Below the pieces are notes generated by a model. It was not told the origin of the DNA and searched no databases. It saw only the letters and a list, made by a program, of their open reading frames with translations. DNA of 64,000 nucleotides from Lichenostomus cassidix (lineage: Eukaryota; Chordata; Aves; Passeriformes; Meliphagidae): contig CM039182.1 in the NCBI GenBank assembly GCA_008360975.2, positions 81,003,405 to 81,067,404 of the forward strand, read 5' to 3'. How positions within the stretch are numbered: position 1 is the stretch's first letter; each line of letters starts with the position of its first letter. The translations under genes were made by a program, and so were the position numbers. Below are positions 51,979 through 61,505 of this stretch, in pieces.

Positions 51979-52890
51979 CCCATTTTTCAAAACATACATG
52001 AATACTTATAATATCTTTGAGCACCTTGTACAAGCAAATTAATTAGTCTACTTGGAGAGTATTTACCAGTGGTTGACCTTCAAAAAGCTTTACTACCTGT
52101 CTTTGAACATGTGGAAGCACGTGACCAGCTTTCTTTATGTGACAATTATGAAAAATTTTCTACTGAGAATGCCTAAAATTTAAGATTTGTTTAAGATATC
52201 TAAAACCATATTGATACCTGATTGTGAAACTGACTCTTTTTAAGCAGTCATATTGATTTAAATAAAGTTAAGTACTTTAAGTACTGCTGGCTGTAATTTC
52301 ATTGTGATGTCTCCAAGGAGTCTCATATGTTATGTACATATGATTATGGTTTATAGAAACCACGTGTGAACGGCAATATATAAACACAGCAGAAGTGAAT
52401 ACACTCAGAAATTCAGGAAGATATTACTGTCAGATTCTACAATGTTCACCAACTTCTCTTGCTAATGTCAGGCGCTGTTAGTGAAAAAGTACAATGTCTC
52501 CATTCAGTATGAAAGAAAATTGAAGCAAAGCGGTATTTAAACTCTGTGACATTCTGTGGAAAGAGATCTTACTTAGCTCTCCCAACTTCAGATGTGGTTT
52601 TACTGTTACTAATATGTACAGAGACATTAAACAAGTGTGTGTGCATTTGTTTGTTTGTTCGTTCATTTGTTTGTTTGACTGGAAGATAAGATGTTTCTTC
52701 TACCACTGTAGATTTCTAACAAAGTAGTAGCACATCTATTATTTAATGGAGATGTAATGCACATTTAGGAGCACTTTTCAGTCACTGTGGTGCTGAGATA
52801 TGAATAAGCTGGGTTTTTTTCAGCAATGGATATAATTTACGTGAGTATAGTTATAGGCAAGTAAACGTAAAATTGAGAACACCCTAGATG
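51979..52890. other. Unique sequence with a TTTG-rich run
   Basis: A (TTTG)n-like run lies at 52645-52677 (with a CG-containing variant unit). No gene or other repeat is seen. Confidence 0.55.
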
Positions 52891-53002
52891 ACAGGATCAT
52901 AGCATAATTTAAGTTGAAAAGAGCCTCTGGAGTCATCTGGCCAAACTGCCAGCTTGCAGGGGACTAAATTCAAAGTCAGATCAGGTGACTCAGGACCTGT
53001 AT
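52891..53002 (-). repeat. CR1 LINE, 3' terminal fragment
   Basis: aggatcatagcataattt, cctctggagtcatctggc and gactcaggacctgtat follow the reverse complement of a CR1 3' UTR (octamer tail, then 'ggaccatctggtcc', then 'caggacctgtcc' blocks). Confidence 0.8.
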
Positions 53003-54304
53003 TTCTCACTTTTAAGTGTCAATTTAAACTGCTGTAATGTATGATTACACGTAGCACTGATGACATGCATTGGTACCGAAACTGTGGATTAGAGGTCATG
53101 TAGCCATACACAGAGTGACAATGTCTGGCCCAAAAGGCATACAACCTAAATTGGCGCAGGAAGCTGAGTAAATATTCCAGGTGAATTGATGCAGGCAACT
53201 CAAGCAGTGCTGAGACACACAGCATCAGTGAGCAGTTATCAATGTGTCAGCTTTCTAATTTCTGCATTGAAAAGTTCAGCACCACCAGGTTTCAGTCTTG
53301 GCCAGAAGCAGATTGATAGACATTTTATCTTGGAAAGGTATTACAGAAGGTCAAGTCCTGCCAGTTACAGTCTAGAGACTGAGAGAGGTTGACATTGCCA
53401 GCAGTAATGCTGAGTAGTGTGGTGAAAAATGGGAGCAAACCTGATAATGCAATGATAAATTCTGATTGTGGCTTCATGGGGTTCTCCAAATTAGCGTTTA
53501 TTTAGCTGTATCAGATCCTAACTGCAGTGAAAATAACTTGTGGATTAAAGGTGCTGTATTGGACCTTCAGATTTGCTAGCACAATATGAAAGCTATTAAT
53601 TTAATGCTCTCCAGTAATGTCTTTGAAAATATGAAACAAATGGTTCTTTTTACAACCAGCAGGGGCTATGTGTATCTTGGTCTTGTGGGACTGACAACAA
53701 ATGTGAACGCTGTTCACTGATGTAAAATTAATAACTTCAAAGCTATTAAAAGTGTGATTTATTTTGCTACAACAATTAATTGGCTAAACTCAAGAGGTTC
53801 AGTGCAATTTATTATTGATTATTTTATATATATAATTTAATTTTGCTCTTGAATCTAGTAGTATAGTTTCACAATGAGTCTAATTTGAAACTATAAGTCT
53901 AAAATACCATTTATATTTTAAGAAAGCTCTGAGGAATGGAAAAAAATACTTGCAATTTTCTTTTCCTGAAATACAGAGCACACACTACAGTTAAAATTAG
54001 CTTTAAATTCAAATCATGCACTGCTGGATTGCTGCTTTTTATGCATTTGGCTTCTCTGATCTACAGAAAATTTATTTCCAAGTTTGTATCAGTTTGCCCA
54101 AAAAGTAGTTATTTTATACAGCCTAACTCTAAGGTAATCAACACTGTATTTGAAGGCCACTTTAAGAAATTAACTAGGAAGGGTCAGCAACTTAATGGCT
54201 TTGCAATACCATGGCTTTACTCCATACACCTTGACAAATAATTCAACCTCGTCATGCAAGCAACATAATGACTTTCAAGAGTATTACTAGTGAATAAATG
54301 AAGA
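53003..54304. other. Unique sequence; possible conserved noncoding stretch at 53440-53860
   Basis: No repeat or gene is seen. An RE1-like left half-site (TTCAGCACCACC, 53275-53286) lacks its right half. The AT-rich motif cluster is annotated separately. Confidence 0.45.
53440..53860. promoter_or_regulatory. Candidate conserved noncoding / enhancer-like stretch
   Basis: It is repeat-free and carries several homeodomain-type words: GGATTA (53542-53547, OTX/CRX type), TGATTTAT (53755-53762, HOX-PBX type) and ACAATTAATTG (53773-53783, SOX plus homeodomain). A run of TTATTGATTATTTTATAT follows near 53809-53826. Such density is typical of vertebrate developmental CNEs, but AT-rich DNA also produces these words by chance. 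Confidence 0.2.
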
Positions 54305-54545
54305 TGATTAAGAAGGGCATGGACCTGTTGGAGAGAGTCTGGAGATGACCAAAGAGAGTTGGGGAAGAGAAGGCTCCAGCAGACATTATAGCATCTTCCA
54401 GTACCAAAAGGGGGCCTACAAGAAAGATGGAGAGGGATTTTTCACAAGGACATGCAGTCATAAGACAAAGGGGAATGGTTTCAAACTGAAATAGGATGAT
54501 TTAAATTAGATATGTGAAAGAACTTCTTCTCTCCACTCTTGAAAA
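54305..54545 (+). repeat. CR1 LINE, internal fragment with a small deletion
   Basis: gggcatggacctgttggaga with gtctggagatgac, then gagagttggggaagagaagg, then aaaagggggcctacaaga and gggaatggtttcaaactgaa follow CR1 ORF2 (LLERVQ, LRELG, KGAYK, GNGFKL). About 50 bases are missing between the first two blocks. It ends in the RLDIxKxFF region with no 3' UTR. Confidence 0.88.
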
Positions 54546-55526
54546 ACAATTCCCTTTTAAAAATATAGTGTGAACTTGGCTGAAACTTACTAAAAGACTG
54601 GGACATGACAGGAGAAAATATTTGTATCCAATTTACTGTTTGTCCAGGGGAAAGAGGAAGTCCAGTCAGAAAAATTGGTGGGTCCATTCAATTCTGAAAT
54701 CCAAACTAAAAATAGTAGCAGCATAAGTAAACTCAGGTATAAAATATTTTCTTTTTGTTTTCTCTTGAAACAGGAAATTAATTTAATTAGTTGGAATAGG
54801 CCATGTGTGTTCAATGTGACAATTTGAAGTGGGAGTGCTACCTTTTAGCCTTGAGAATTCTAATGACATCATTAAGATTGTTTATAGAAATCTACAAAAT
54901 TAAATGATTGCTATTAAACACCATCCTTTCTGAGATGGAAGCTGGAATGGCTCCTGGGTCTGATAAGAGAAAACAGTCTTTCATTAAAAGATCACTGCTT
55001 TGCATTCGAGCCAGGATAACAACAATGAGAAGTTATTATCAACAAAAGACAGGCTACATGCTCTATGAAAGGAGATTATGGTGTCAGGCAGATTCCTAGG
55101 GTGCTGGTACCTTCCTGGGAAATGAGTTTTGCATGCAGTGCTGCTCTACAAGGATATTATGATCAAGCTACTGACTAGCCGAGAGTACAGTCACTGCTCT
55201 GCAGAGAGATCATAATTCCAAGTTTCATCAAATATCCATTTTCCACCAAAATTAAAGTAATTTTATAAAACAGAAAGTAATGGCCTCTAGAATACAAATT
55301 GTTTATGAGAAGAAGTAATATACATTTACAGACTAAGCCTTTGTGATGGGAGAAATCCTGAAGAATATCCTGAAGTAATATATTTTTTAAGGGACAGGGG
55401 TAGGAAAGAGAGAACAGCTTCCTGCTAGCATCAGGAGACACAGGAGGCATGAGCACACCCACAGGAAAGGACACAAAGGAAGATACGGGAGGAGGGATGT
55501 GAAAGATGATAAATTGAGGGACACAG
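54546..55526. other. Unique AT-rich sequence; nothing recognised
   Basis: A MEF2-type CTAAAAATAG is at 54705-54714. Frames at 54590-54814 and 55175-55474 are unassigned. Confidence 0.5.
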
Positions 55527-55810
55527 CTAGAGACCCTGCCTTGGAAGGAGGCACTCCTTACTAGAGCAGGTACAGCCTGAAGGGACTGGAGCCAGTGGAG
55601 GACCCATGGTAGAGCACAGGAAATGAGTAAGAAGGAAGTACTAGCAGAAAAAAAAGGGAGTAAGGAGCAAGGAATGACAGAAAGAAACCATTCTGTATCT
55701 CAGTACCTGAATCAGAAATTAAAAGTTTATGTTTTTTGGAAATAAAATAAATTCACTGAAATTCCCGGAGTGGAGGTTGGTTTTACTCATGACCCACTGG
55801 CAATGCAAGT
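55527..55810 (+). mobile_element. Decayed LTR fragment of a second avian ERV type
   Basis: agagcaggtacagcctgaag, ggaggacccatggtagagca and gaagtactagcagaaa follow the 'acccacgctggagcagg' and 'aggagcggcagag' blocks of a common avian ERV LTR. The stretch aataaaataaattcactgaa with gttggttttactcatgac follows that LTR's 'taataaattaaattaatttcc' and 'gtctgttttgcccgtgac' blocks. It is truncated at both ends with no internal sequence. Assigned from remembered family order, so moderately certain. Confidence 0.6.
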
Positions 55811-57570
55811 GACATCAAGTTACCCAGACTTGTTCTAAAAAAGCTTCTGCAGTACTGACTCTCCTAAAGTCCTGGTGTGAAAGGTTATGTTTAGAAGACC
55901 AGCACGATTCTAGATATTCCAGAGACTTTAATGACATTGTTGAGATATAGCTGGATGAAACATATTGTATGCAGGGAGATGGACCAGGAGGTCTCCTATT
56001 CAGTGATTCTTTCTGGAGCTCAGCTCAGAGATCTGACCAGTCTTTTACCCTGTTCTGCAAGACACTACAAATTTCTACCATGCATATTTGGAAATGGTGG
56101 CATGTTACCAAGCCTTTAAAGATCAAGGAGTGTCTTCTGAAGGAACAGCTGACGGTCTCATTTCATTACAAGAATTATACATCTTCAAGAAAAATGAGTG
56201 GATGACAAACAATACCACCATAATGATGTTAAAGAACACATCTCTTCACACAGTTTGGTACTTTTAAGCTCCAACATGCCATCTCTAAAAATAAAATCTT
56301 TTTATTCAAGTGATTATTTACATAATTTGGTGCACTTTTTTTGGCATAAGCATTAAGAAATTAATTTTTTATGTGCAGATGTCTGTATTTATGACTCTGT
56401 AATTAGCTGAGAGAAATGGCACTGAGCTAGTTTAAACTTTTATATTGTGTGCTAGCTGTTCTCAGGGAGACTTTTGAAGTACAGAGTATGTCCTTGTTTA
56501 TGTTTTTAACAGCTTCTCTGAGTTATAGTGTGCTCATACAGACTGTATGAAAGGATCATTATTTGACTGCTGCAGCCTCTGGAAAGACTGAATGGGTTAA
56601 TAACTTTATTTCTCTTTACAGAATACTTCCATCTTGATGTCATTTAAACTATTCTTTTTTTTCCTCCTCCCAGAGCAGCGTTAGAAAATTGCAGTGGTTA
56701 TAAATCCTTCACCGTGGCTTTTGAAGCTGGAAATGCCAAGGTGCATTCACCATTTACCTCAACAGGCCTGCTCATGGCAGCTATTACAAATGAGGTGCAA
56801 TATATGTCAATGTCATGCAGCATTATTCTGGCTTATCACTGCAGCTGTCTTTGTAAATAACCTTTACAACATCAAAAATAGAATCCTTCACTATTTCTAG
56901 TATTTAAACACTTGTTTTTAAATGGCACTGCACTAAATTGCTGGCATCCTTCAGCTGCAAACAAAGGAAGCAAATGCAAACCCATGGCTCCAAGTTATTC
57001 ACATTGTTAGACTGCTTATGAGTCCTGCTTTGGAGTGAACTAACCATATCCCTGTGGGTCCAAACTTGGGATAGTTGTGGGGAAAGGATCTCCAGAAAGC
57101 CCACCATACAGGTGGTAAGGTTGAGATTGCTCAAGTATATTCTGCTGCACTTGGCACAGTCCTCTCAGTCTATGCCAGCCAGTTTATTTGCCCTCACAGT
57201 ATTGCTCCAGGGAGTTCAACCCCATAAAAATATGGCATCATAATAAAACAGTAATTGGAGGCATTAGATAACATCCAGCCATGCATGGAAGCTGCATGAG
57301 GGCTTGAAGGGATGATGACAGATGTTTCTGTCTCTATATCTGTAATTGCAGACACCCAGAACTCTTTTGCATATGAGTGTCTCCAGACACTGACATATAT
57401 ACCCTGAAGGACTCACACATAGGATAGGAAGTGGGTTTATACAAGAAAATTTGTTAAGGAAAATGGTTTAAAAGGAAGATTGGCTGGACTGATCAAGAAC
57501 AGGGCTCAGACAAGCTAAATGACCAGCAGACTGTTTAAACAGCCCATATTTCTACCTTTTCCCTGTTTTC
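55811..57570. other. Unique sequence; CNE-like and exon-like segments, no gene recognised
   Basis: Contains the candidate segment 56290-56900. The frame 55931-56205 is unassigned. Nothing in 56905-57570 is recognised. Confidence 0.45.
56674..56860 (+). other. Candidate terminal exon after a very strong acceptor
   Basis: The tract attcttttttttcctcctcc followed by CAG (AG at 56672-56673) is the best 3' splice site seen in the window. From 56675 one frame is open for about 61 codons (starting AALENCSGYKSFTVAFEAG) to a TAA near 56858-56860. A second frame is open nearby, so openness is weak evidence. No downstream donor is evident. The product is not recognised. Confidence 0.22.
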
Positions 57571-57575
57571 TCAAG

Positions 57576-58720
57576 TTTATTCCTCCTAGATCCACCCTCA
57601 ACATAATTTCTCAGGCTTTGGCTCTTCTTTTAGGCTTTCCATAATCAGTTTTGCAAAGTCCACAGGGCCCCTCAAGCATCCCACAATACTCAGTCTTGTT
57701 TCCACCTGCTTATCTGTAACAATGTTCAGCTTGACCCTCTTCAAGACTGCGCCTGAGTAGTTTTTCAGCGAACTATTAATCACTGTCTGAGCAGTTCTGG
57801 TTTTCGTTACTGTCTCAATTATCACTTACCCGTCAGACTTGTGTATCTGGGTGTTCAATTTATCACCTTTCTTGTTATTTATTATTTAATTCATAACAAA
57901 TACTTCTTAGCCAGGTAATTAATGAAGCAGATGGTCTTACATTCCCCATGCTCTTACAATAATCCATCAGCATGAATGGTCTGCAAATGGAGTCCAGGAT
58001 GCATTGTGTGCAATAGTAGTTTTTTTAATGTGTTCTTTGATTTCCAGAAGGGTACATTTTTGTAAAGTAATGTAAAGAGTTGTATTATATGCTTTGTGGG
58101 GACTGGGTGAACCCCCTGTATGGCCTTCTGCTGTGCCAATGAGTGAGCAGGCTACTGTAGGCACATAACCACAAATTGAGGGCTTTTATGTTTATCTGTC
58201 TTCTCTGCTGCTTCTCTGGAGCTCAGTATGATCCTCAGCCCTTCCAGCCTATCCCATCTGCAGAGCAGTGGATACTGGTTTCCTAGCTCCCAAATCTCTC
58301 CACACTGTGGGAAAACTGGTGGCCACAGCAACTCAGGAAGCACACCAGACTCGAGCTGCTGACCATGATTGCCACGTTGCACTTTTGGCAGCCATTCTGC
58401 TGGCTAGCCTGCACCCCCTGCATGTCTCGTGCATATGACATGCAAGCAATTTGCCTGATGCCACTGCAGACTATGAGAGTCCTGCCAATGGCCTGCAAAA
58501 GTGCCAAATCAGCCGGGCAGAATGCAGCAGTGGCCAAAGTATCAGAGTTACTAGTGTCCTGCAGAGCAGTGGAGGACACAGCACTGGACACAGGCAGCCT
58601 GGCTTTACGGTGGGCAGCAGATACAGCTTGGCTGGCTGCACCCCTGTGTGGCGGTCACTGAAGCAGTCAGACCTCACACAGGGAGCTAATGAGCAGCCAG
58701 CACCTTGTGTATTACACTAG
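57576..58720 (-). other. Unidentified higher-GC block with a coding-like minus-strand frame
   Basis: This block is GC-richer and has more CpG than its surroundings. On the minus strand 57825-57598 encodes 75 codons (TVTKTRTAQTVINSSLKN, later KLNIVTDKQVETRL and GCLRGPVDFAKLIM) ending in TGA. An AATAAA follows 16 bases later (plus-strand TTTATT at 57576-57581). The same frame reads KKGDKLNTQIHKSDG just upstream, separated by a single TAA at 57826-57828, as if a longer ORF had decayed. A GGGTAAGTG donor-like word spans that stop. Farther upstream (58150-58720) frames are open on both strands but are not recognised. It could be a decayed retrogene, an unrecognised mobile element or a chance frame. 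Confidence 0.3.
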
Positions 58721-59638
58721 AGAGGCACTTGCATGAGAAGACACAAAGCTCTTTGTCATGTGGTACAGATGCCTTCAAGTGCAATGCAATATGGATATGG
58801 CACTTCTCTCTAGAGTGCTTGCAGCAATACAGGCGTGAATGAAGTTACATAACCAGTCCAGAAGGGCAGTGAGAACTCTGCAAGATGAATAGTGTCAGCA
58901 GCATAGGCACAGAAATAATGCACTAAAGATGGTAAAGAACAAAGAAATATCCCTATTTTTTCTTTATTTTTTTTAAGAGCCAAGCAGATCATACACTTTC
59001 TTCCTGATCAGATTGAGACACCACAAAGAAATAAAAATGCCCTGTGTAGGTAGAAAATAAAGCAAACTAGATGAAATAATACCCTTATTATTTTTGATGC
59101 TGAATTGCAATTCCACAGTACTGTTATAGCAGGATGATTTAGCTCAGTATAATACTCCCAGTTGTCTTATTTTCCTGTTAACAATGTTTGTTTCTCTCTG
59201 TGGCTGAAGTAACTCTTCAAGTTTCTGCAAGAGTGATGTATGGAAACTTCTGCTAGTCAACAGTGACTGCTGGTGGAGAAAACACTAAGGAAATATTCTT
59301 CTTCATTCACACTTTATTATCTAGGATATAAACCAACATTTCATGGTGAAAGGGAGCAGAAAAAAAGCACAAGAGAAAGGGAACAACAGGGAATGGCTAA
59401 GAAGGTAATTTCAAATTCTCTGCATTTTTTTTCATTGCTAAAACATGAATGTGGAAAAGCTACAATAATGTTTGGGATATGACAAGTCAGCCTTCAGATA
59501 TGTTTCCAATTAAGTTTAGAATATCAAGGCACTCGCATTTCCAGTAGCCTTGGAAATGCACTTGGGCTGTGTTGTGATATGTCCGTGATCTAAAAGTTAA
59601 GGCTCTAAACCATATGTAGGTAGTCAATGGCCCTTAGA
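58721..59638. other. Unique sequence; nothing recognised
   Basis: AT-rich with short T runs near 58960-58975. No repeat, gene or exon-like segment can be supported. Confidence 0.5.
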
Positions 59639-60130
59639 TTTTTTTTTTTTTTATTATTTTTTTTTTTAACGATAAAACAGAAGGCTTTATTGCAACAACT
59701 CCTGTGGTGGAAGCAGGTCTGGATTTATTTGGAGTGGGAGCAAGAGAAATTTTGGGGGCTTTAGTCCTCTCCACCTCCTGGAGAGCATATTCCTATGTCC
59801 GCTTCCTCTCCCCCAATTCTCCCCTCTCCTCTTACGTGTTTAGACTTAACTGTCTGCCCTTAATTTATGAAATTAGACTCCATGGAAATCAAAATTTTTG
59901 CCATTGATTTCAATAATTTCCACATGTCCCCTCTGTGCTTCTCAGGCACACCGATTTTAGGAACATGCATCCCAGCCACAGCAGGAGGCACTCTGGTCTG
60001 CTCTTTGATGGAACAAGCAAGGCAAAAACATCTGTCAATGAATACAGATGTGTGTGAAAAGAGAAACATAGTCCTTTCCATTTGCCTATGCTTTTTACAA
60101 GAAGTTGATTTGTGCCACAAACATCTCTAA
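59639..60130 (-). pseudogene. Candidate retrocopy of a polyadenylated transcript (or unrecognised LTR)
   Basis: On the minus strand the block ends with GCAATAAAGCC (AATAAA at 59691-59686), then 18 bases, then a poly(A) tract broken only by two T bases (59667-59639). A hexamer at normal cleavage distance before a genomic A tract is the mark of a retroposed mRNA. The upstream minus-strand sequence is GC-richer (59700-59850) and looks like a 3' UTR. A minus frame at 60120-59860 is open for 86 codons but unrecognised. The 5' end is a guess, and no target-site duplication was found by eye. An ERVK-type LTR could also carry AATAAA, though it would not end in poly(A). Confidence 0.4.
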
Positions 60131-61288
60131 ACATCTTTGAGTTCTCAGAAGTTAAAAATTGAAAGATGGCTTCAGTTGAAAACAGAATTTGATAGGTTGA
60201 ACATTGTCTTACACATATCTCTTAGCTAAACTTAAAATACAGTTTTTCATACTATCATGATAATGGCTGGTTCTCCCATACCTTTGTTTCTCAGTGATAT
60301 TGGCTGGTAAAGAAAGGAGAAATCATATACTGATGTCTTTGAACCCTACATCTGGAGAGGACTACTTAAAATGCATCATTTGGTAAAAGTATGTTGATTT
60401 GTGTCACTGCTTTAGACTTTTATATTCACAAATTGAGTGAAAAATTATACTCTTCATTTTGCAGCATTCTATTTTTTTTATTTCTAACCCACCAATGCAA
60501 ATAATGTTAATTTAACAAAGAAATACAAATTCCACTTTAGATACTTGAAATATAATGGATCTTCTGTAGCGTTTAGAATGCCACTCACAGATCTTCCTGA
60601 GCTAGTTCACAAAAGGCCAAAACAATTTCAAAGATGAGGTAATTAGTGAAATGGCACAGCTCTTCTAAGTGAAACCATTGCAGAGCATTCCTGGATCCTA
60701 TTGAAAAAGAGAAAGATGTGCCTTACAGTGCAGATCCTGAGATTAGATAAGGCATTCATTCCTAAGGCTGCTTATCTCAGCTTGATGGACTCAAGACCCA
60801 AATCCATCAGTAAGGTCTCTGAGCAGATACTTTATACCTGTGAGTTGTCCTGTTGTATTCATTCCTTCCCATCTGAAAAATTTTGAAGCAATACTGCTAA
60901 TCCCTGTCACAGTATAAAGATGTCACTTAAAGCTTATAAAGATGAATTCATTAAGCATTTGAATATCATAGTAATACATGTACCAAAAAAAAAAGGACTT
61001 AATTATTTCTGTCAGAGAGGTTTTGGATGGGATTCAGTAAACAAAGCGTGCAGCCACATGCTCGATGAGTACAAAAAGACATATAAAACAGCTGGTTCCT
61101 CCCTTGAGCAGATCCATTCTGTGTTTCAAGGCCATAATCCAAAGTTAGTGTTTGCCACAGAAAGGTTTTAGCTAACAGCACTCAGCTGCTGACTAACTCT
61201 TGGCGAGGAAGTCATCTGCTCTAAAATTAGCAGCAAAACGTGTCTATAGACATAGAACATATACTCACACAAACAGGAAGGCTCCTGG
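60131..61288. other. Unique AT-rich sequence; nothing recognised
   Basis: Frames at 60701-60886 and 60920-61171 have no recognisable product. No repeats are assigned. Confidence 0.5.
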
Positions 61289-61505
61289 AATCATGGAATA
61301 GTTTGGCTTGGAAGGGACCTCTGAAGGCCTGCAGCCCAATGTTCTGCTCAAAACAGGGCCAACTTAAATGCTAGAACAGGCTGCTCAGGATATTTTCCTC
61401 CGGTGCTTTTAAAATCAATGATCTCTTTAAAGCCAGCAGGCAGCCTGTGCCACGGCCCAGACACTCTTGCTGTGAAATCTACATAGGGACTCATCCTTCA
61501 GACAC
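61289..61505 (-). repeat. CR1 LINE, 3' terminal fragment
   Basis: aatcatggaatagtttggct followed by tggaagggacctctgaa, gctcaaaacagggccaactt, caggctgctcaggatatt and cagcctgtgccacggccc matches the reverse complement of a CR1 3' UTR and the codons for the HWxRLP segment. 5'-truncated near the RLDI segment. Confidence 0.88.

Noticed and set aside
51988..52100. Internal retroviral sequence after the plus-strand LTR
   Set aside because: No primer-binding site or gag-like sequence follows; the DNA is ordinary unique sequence, so the LTR is solo.
52645..52677. Possible array of regulatory or CRISPR-like repeats
   Set aside because: It is a simple TTTG microsatellite; no CRISPR-type repeat and spacer structure exists anywhere in the window.
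53275..53286. REST/NRSF site (TTCAGCACCACC)
   Set aside because: Only the left half of RE1 is present; the expected GGACAGC right half is missing at any allowed spacing I could see.
53656..53667. CTCF core-like CCAGCAGGGGCT
   Set aside because: Diverges from the core consensus after the G run and lacks supporting flanks; expected by chance.
58365..58720. Plus-strand frames of 98 and 89 codons as a gene
   Set aside because: Both strands and several frames are open in this GC-richer block, so openness is not informative; no domain was recognised.
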